Below, piece after piece: positions 3,811 to 5,571 of a stretch of DNA of 5,571 bases. Under the pieces are notes generated by a model that saw nothing but the letters and a program-made list of their open reading frames with translations, did no database searches and was not told where the DNA came from. The DNA is from Candidatus Hermodarchaeota archaeon (GTDB lineage: Archaea; Asgardarchaeota; Hermodarchaeia; Hermodarchaeales; Hermodarchaeaceae): assembly GCA_016840185.1 (NCBI GenBank), contig JAEOSV010000260.1:1-5571 (forward strand), read 5' to 3'. The position numbers and the translations under genes were made by a program. Each line of letters begins with the position of its first letter. The stretch's first letter is position 1.

Positions 3811-5034
3811 TTGGCATCCCAAGTCAACGAAGTAGGTGAAGAGTACATCCGTTTAGCCTTCCAAGTAGAGTACTTCCTAAAAGCCCAAATTGGCGACGAT
3901 ACGATTGTCGTCGATAGCTATTTTGGTCCACCGGAGTTCAAACCAACAAAACAAACGGTTGACCCTGATTCTCTACTAAATTCAATTCAAAAATTACAAA
4001 AATCCGTTAAGAATCACATACGAGAAAATCCCCGGAGAACCTATCTGATTAAACAACTGGATGCTTTCATCCTCCTTGTAAAATTTGGTCTGAGTGAAAC
4101 GGTTACTTTTGAAGAGCGTGTTAAAACGGGGTTAGATGTCGACCCGGTCGTCATTTCAAACGAACGCATCGAGGAGTTGGGCGAGCAAGCTAATCGGGCT
4201 CTACGAAAAGAGGTTATGAAAGGTGATCTAACCTCCATGGCGACACGATGGCGAAAACGGGCAATGACTACCGGCGCTGAAATTGTGCCTTTAGCTCAAG
4301 AGATTACCGTTGACGCTCGTCATGCAACTGAACAGCTTCTCTTTAAACTTCCAGAGCATGAAGGTGTTGAGTTCCGAGCTGTTCCCGAAGCTCCATGGAG
4401 TGCATATAATTATTATAAAGGGAATTTTCAAGCAATAATCGAAGTTAACATTGAACTGCCCCGGAGTAAGTATGGCATCTGGCACTGGGTAACGCATGAA
4501 ACCTATCCTGGACACCAAACCCAACTAGTTCAACAAGAATTCGGTTATCACCAGGGAACCCATAACCTCGAATCAACAATCGCAATCATCAACTGCCCCG
4601 AATGCACCATTGCTGAAGGATTAGCAGAAGCCGGCTCTGATATCTTACATGCTAAACGTCCATTAACACGACCAGAAACGGTCTCATCCTACCTTATGAA
4701 GTTACGCCGTGCTGTGGGAATAAACGCTTTAGCCATGCTGCACCAAGACCGGCGCAGTGAATCTGAAGTAATTGAATACATCAAAGATCTTGGAGCTTAT
4801 GAAGAAGTTTTCGCGAAAGCTCGGCTACCTTTTATGACAGATCCGATGTGGGGGCCCTACGGATACACCTACTTAATAGGCGCATGGCTTGTTCGCGGGT
4901 TCTTCAAAGCCGCCCAAGAAGCTCACATCCCCGACGAGTTCATCAAAGCCCTATACTATGAACCCCACACACCCTCCACCCTCAAATCACGAATTTCAGA
5001 CCTTGAACTAAAACTTCCATCACAAATCATCTAA
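3811..5034 (+). CDS. DUF885-like putative zinc metallopeptidase
   Basis: A 407-residue protein with HETYPGH at 229-235, matching the HE-x-x-P-G-H motif of the DUF885 family, which is thought to be zinc-dependent and peptidase-like. The two His would bind zinc and Glu230 would be the catalytic base; Glu269 or Glu273 in AEGLAEAGSD (268-277), the equivalent of the EGWALYAE helix, is the likely third ligand. A further family-like patch is GPYGYTYLIG (348-357). The N-terminal part (about 1-225) is mainly helical and contains the conserved-looking DSYFGPPE (35-42). No signal peptide or membrane helix is seen, so it should be cytoplasmic. At about 400 residues it is shorter than typical DUF885 proteins, which are often above 500. 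The TTG start follows the GTPase stop by 4 nt. Substrate is unknown; a peptidase or an amidohydrolase of another kind are both possible. Confidence is high for a real gene and moderate for peptidase activity. Confidence 0.8.
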   Translation: MASQVNEVGEEYIRLAFQVEYFLKAQIGDDTIVVDSYFGPPEFKPTKQTVDPDSLLNSIQKLQKSVKNHIRENPRRTYLIKQLDAFILLVKFGLSETVTFEERVKTGLDVDPVVISNERIEELGEQANRALRKEVMKGDLTSMATRWRKRAMTTGAEIVPLAQEITVDARHATEQLLFKLPEHEGVEFRAVPEAPWSAYNYYKGNFQAIIEVNIELPRSKYGIWHWVTHETYPGHQTQLVQQEFGYHQGTHNLESTIAIINCPECTIAEGLAEAGSDILHAKRPLTRPETVSSYLMKLRRAVGINALAMLHQDRRSESEVIEYIKDLGAYEEVFAKARLPFMTDPMWGPYGYTYLIGAWLVRGFFKAAQEAHIPDEFIKALYYEPHTPSTLKSRISDLELKLPSQII

Positions 5035-5060
5035 AACTCTGATGGGAAGACCCAAATAGC

Positions 5061-5096
5061 ATGAAAACCGTCAATTCCTTTGAGGGACAACCATGA
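5061..5096 (+). CDS. Possible 11-codon leader ORF overlapping the agmatinase start
   Basis: ATG at 5061 opens a frame encoding MKTVNSFEGQP that stops with TGA at 5094-5096, sharing ATGA with the agmatinase start. The agmatinase Shine-Dalgarno lies inside it. A purine-rich GATGGGAAGA (5041-5050) is upstream but spaced 10 nt and weak. Short upstream frames control some polyamine genes in eukaryotes, but here this may well be chance. Confidence 0.15.
   Translation: MKTVNSFEGQP
5082..5087 (+). promoter_or_regulatory. Shine-Dalgarno of agmatinase
   Basis: GAGGGA, 5 nt before the ATG at 5093. No TATA box or T-tract is apparent in the 58-nt gap after the peptidase gene, favouring co-transcription. 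Confidence 0.6.
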
Positions 5097-5571
5097 CTTT
5101 GCAAGGCGTCTCACCAGTAGTCAACACCTTCTTTGGGGCGCCAATTGACCCTTCAACAGCCACATTCGTTTTCACTGGAGTGCCCTTTGACAAAACCAGT
5201 ACCCACCGTTTTGGCTCAAAGCAAGGCCCTGCAGCTATCCGTACCGCCTCGCAGGCGATAGAAAGCTATTGTCTCCAAGAACAAAACAACATAGATGCAG
5301 CAATCCTACCGATCGCCGATATCGGAGACATCAGTTTTGACCCAGATTCCGTCCAAAACATGCTCCGTGCGGTCGAATCCGTCGTCGGTCAAATCATTCA
5401 ACAGGACAAGATTCCGATTATATTAGGTGGCGAACACACTCTTACACTCGCTGCTGTTCGAGCTCTCCCCCGTGACATCGTTCTTCTTCAGTTTGATGCT
5501 CATATGGATCTCAGAGACCGATTTAATAAGCAGGAATTTTCTCATGCTTGCGTACAACGACGAATTGTTGA
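5093..5571 (+). CDS. speB: Agmatinase / aminopropylagmatine ureohydrolase (partial, 5' part)
   Basis: First 159 codons of a ureohydrolase (arginase/agmatinase family), which uses a two-manganese centre to cleave the guanidino group and release urea. Visible motifs: GVPFD (29-33), FGSKQGP (40-46), DIGDI (76-80), GGEHT at 112-116 with His115 as a manganese ligand, FDAHMDLRD at 134-142 with Asp135, His137 and Asp139 as ligands, and SHACVQRRI at 150-158. The DAHxDLRD and SHAC...RRI wording is that of archaeal agmatinases. The later Asp ligands lie beyond the window. In archaea the substrate is agmatine, giving putrescine, or N1-aminopropylagmatine, giving spermidine; sequence alone does not separate the two. 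It would act in the cytoplasm. The gene follows the peptidase by 58 nt on the same strand and is probably the third gene of that unit. The open frame runs off the window end. Confidence 0.9.
   Translation, partial: MTLQGVSPVVNTFFGAPIDPSTATFVFTGVPFDKTSTHRFGSKQGPAAIRTASQAIESYCLQEQNNIDAAILPIADIGDISFDPDSVQNMLRAVESVVGQIIQQDKIPIILGGEHTLTLAAVRALPRDIVLLQFDAHMDLRDRFNKQEFSHACVQRRIV

Noticed and set aside
4041..4524. Minus-strand open frames within the peptidase gene
   Set aside because: Antisense shadows; the plus-strand frame carries the conserved zinc motif and a proper ribosome-binding site.

Overview
The window most likely comes from an Asgard-type archaeon (Promethearchaeota). The main evidence is a Rab/Ras-like small GTPase with all G-box motifs, a class abundant in Asgard archaea. 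Supporting evidence is an archaeal-type methionyl-tRNA synthetase with extra zinc knuckles, a stand-alone Lrp-type RAM domain, an archaeal-style agmatinase (GGEHT, DAHMD, SHAC), TATA-box promoters (TTTAAATA, CTTATAAG), and ribosome-binding sites that match the archaeal 16S tail (GGAGGG, GAGGTG, GGTGAT). The DNA is moderately AT-rich, and GTG and TTG starts occur beside ATG. The lineage call is an inference; the gene calls do not depend on it.

Layout, left to right. Positions 1-86 hold the first codons of a minus-strand gene (TTG start behind GGTGAT) that begins with a membrane helix and leaves the window. Positions 87-736 have no supportable protein gene but contain several hairpins, one followed by a run of six T. 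Positions 737-2416 encode methionyl-tRNA synthetase on the minus strand. Positions 2417-2636 form a divergent promoter region with a TATA box for each side and an inverted repeat beside each. Positions 2637-2885 encode an 82-residue RAM-domain protein, followed by two T-tracts. Positions 2886-3218 are intergenic: a strong TATA box, then an element closed by a perfect 14-bp inverted repeat whose interior is almost pure C/T and reads as a five-run G-quadruplex motif on the minus strand. A co-directional cluster follows: the small GTPase (3219-3806), a DUF885-like zinc-peptidase candidate 4 nt later (3811-5034), and the first 159 codons of agmatinase (5093 to the window end).

How they work together. 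metG supplies translation, and the RAM protein is a plausible small ligand sensor or partner of Lrp-family regulators. The GTPase and peptidase genes are tightly coupled: the peptidase's Shine-Dalgarno is formed by the last codons of the GTPase gene. Agmatinase converts agmatine to putrescine and urea for polyamine synthesis and probably belongs to the same transcription unit. A functional link between a Rab-like GTPase, a metallopeptidase and polyamine metabolism is not established; the link here is only proximity.

The points most worth a second look are the C-rich element at 3013-3122, a GTPase P-loop with Trp at the Ras Gly12 position and no cysteine in the protein, and a methionyl-tRNA synthetase whose predicted methionine pocket and KMSKS motif depart from the family pattern.
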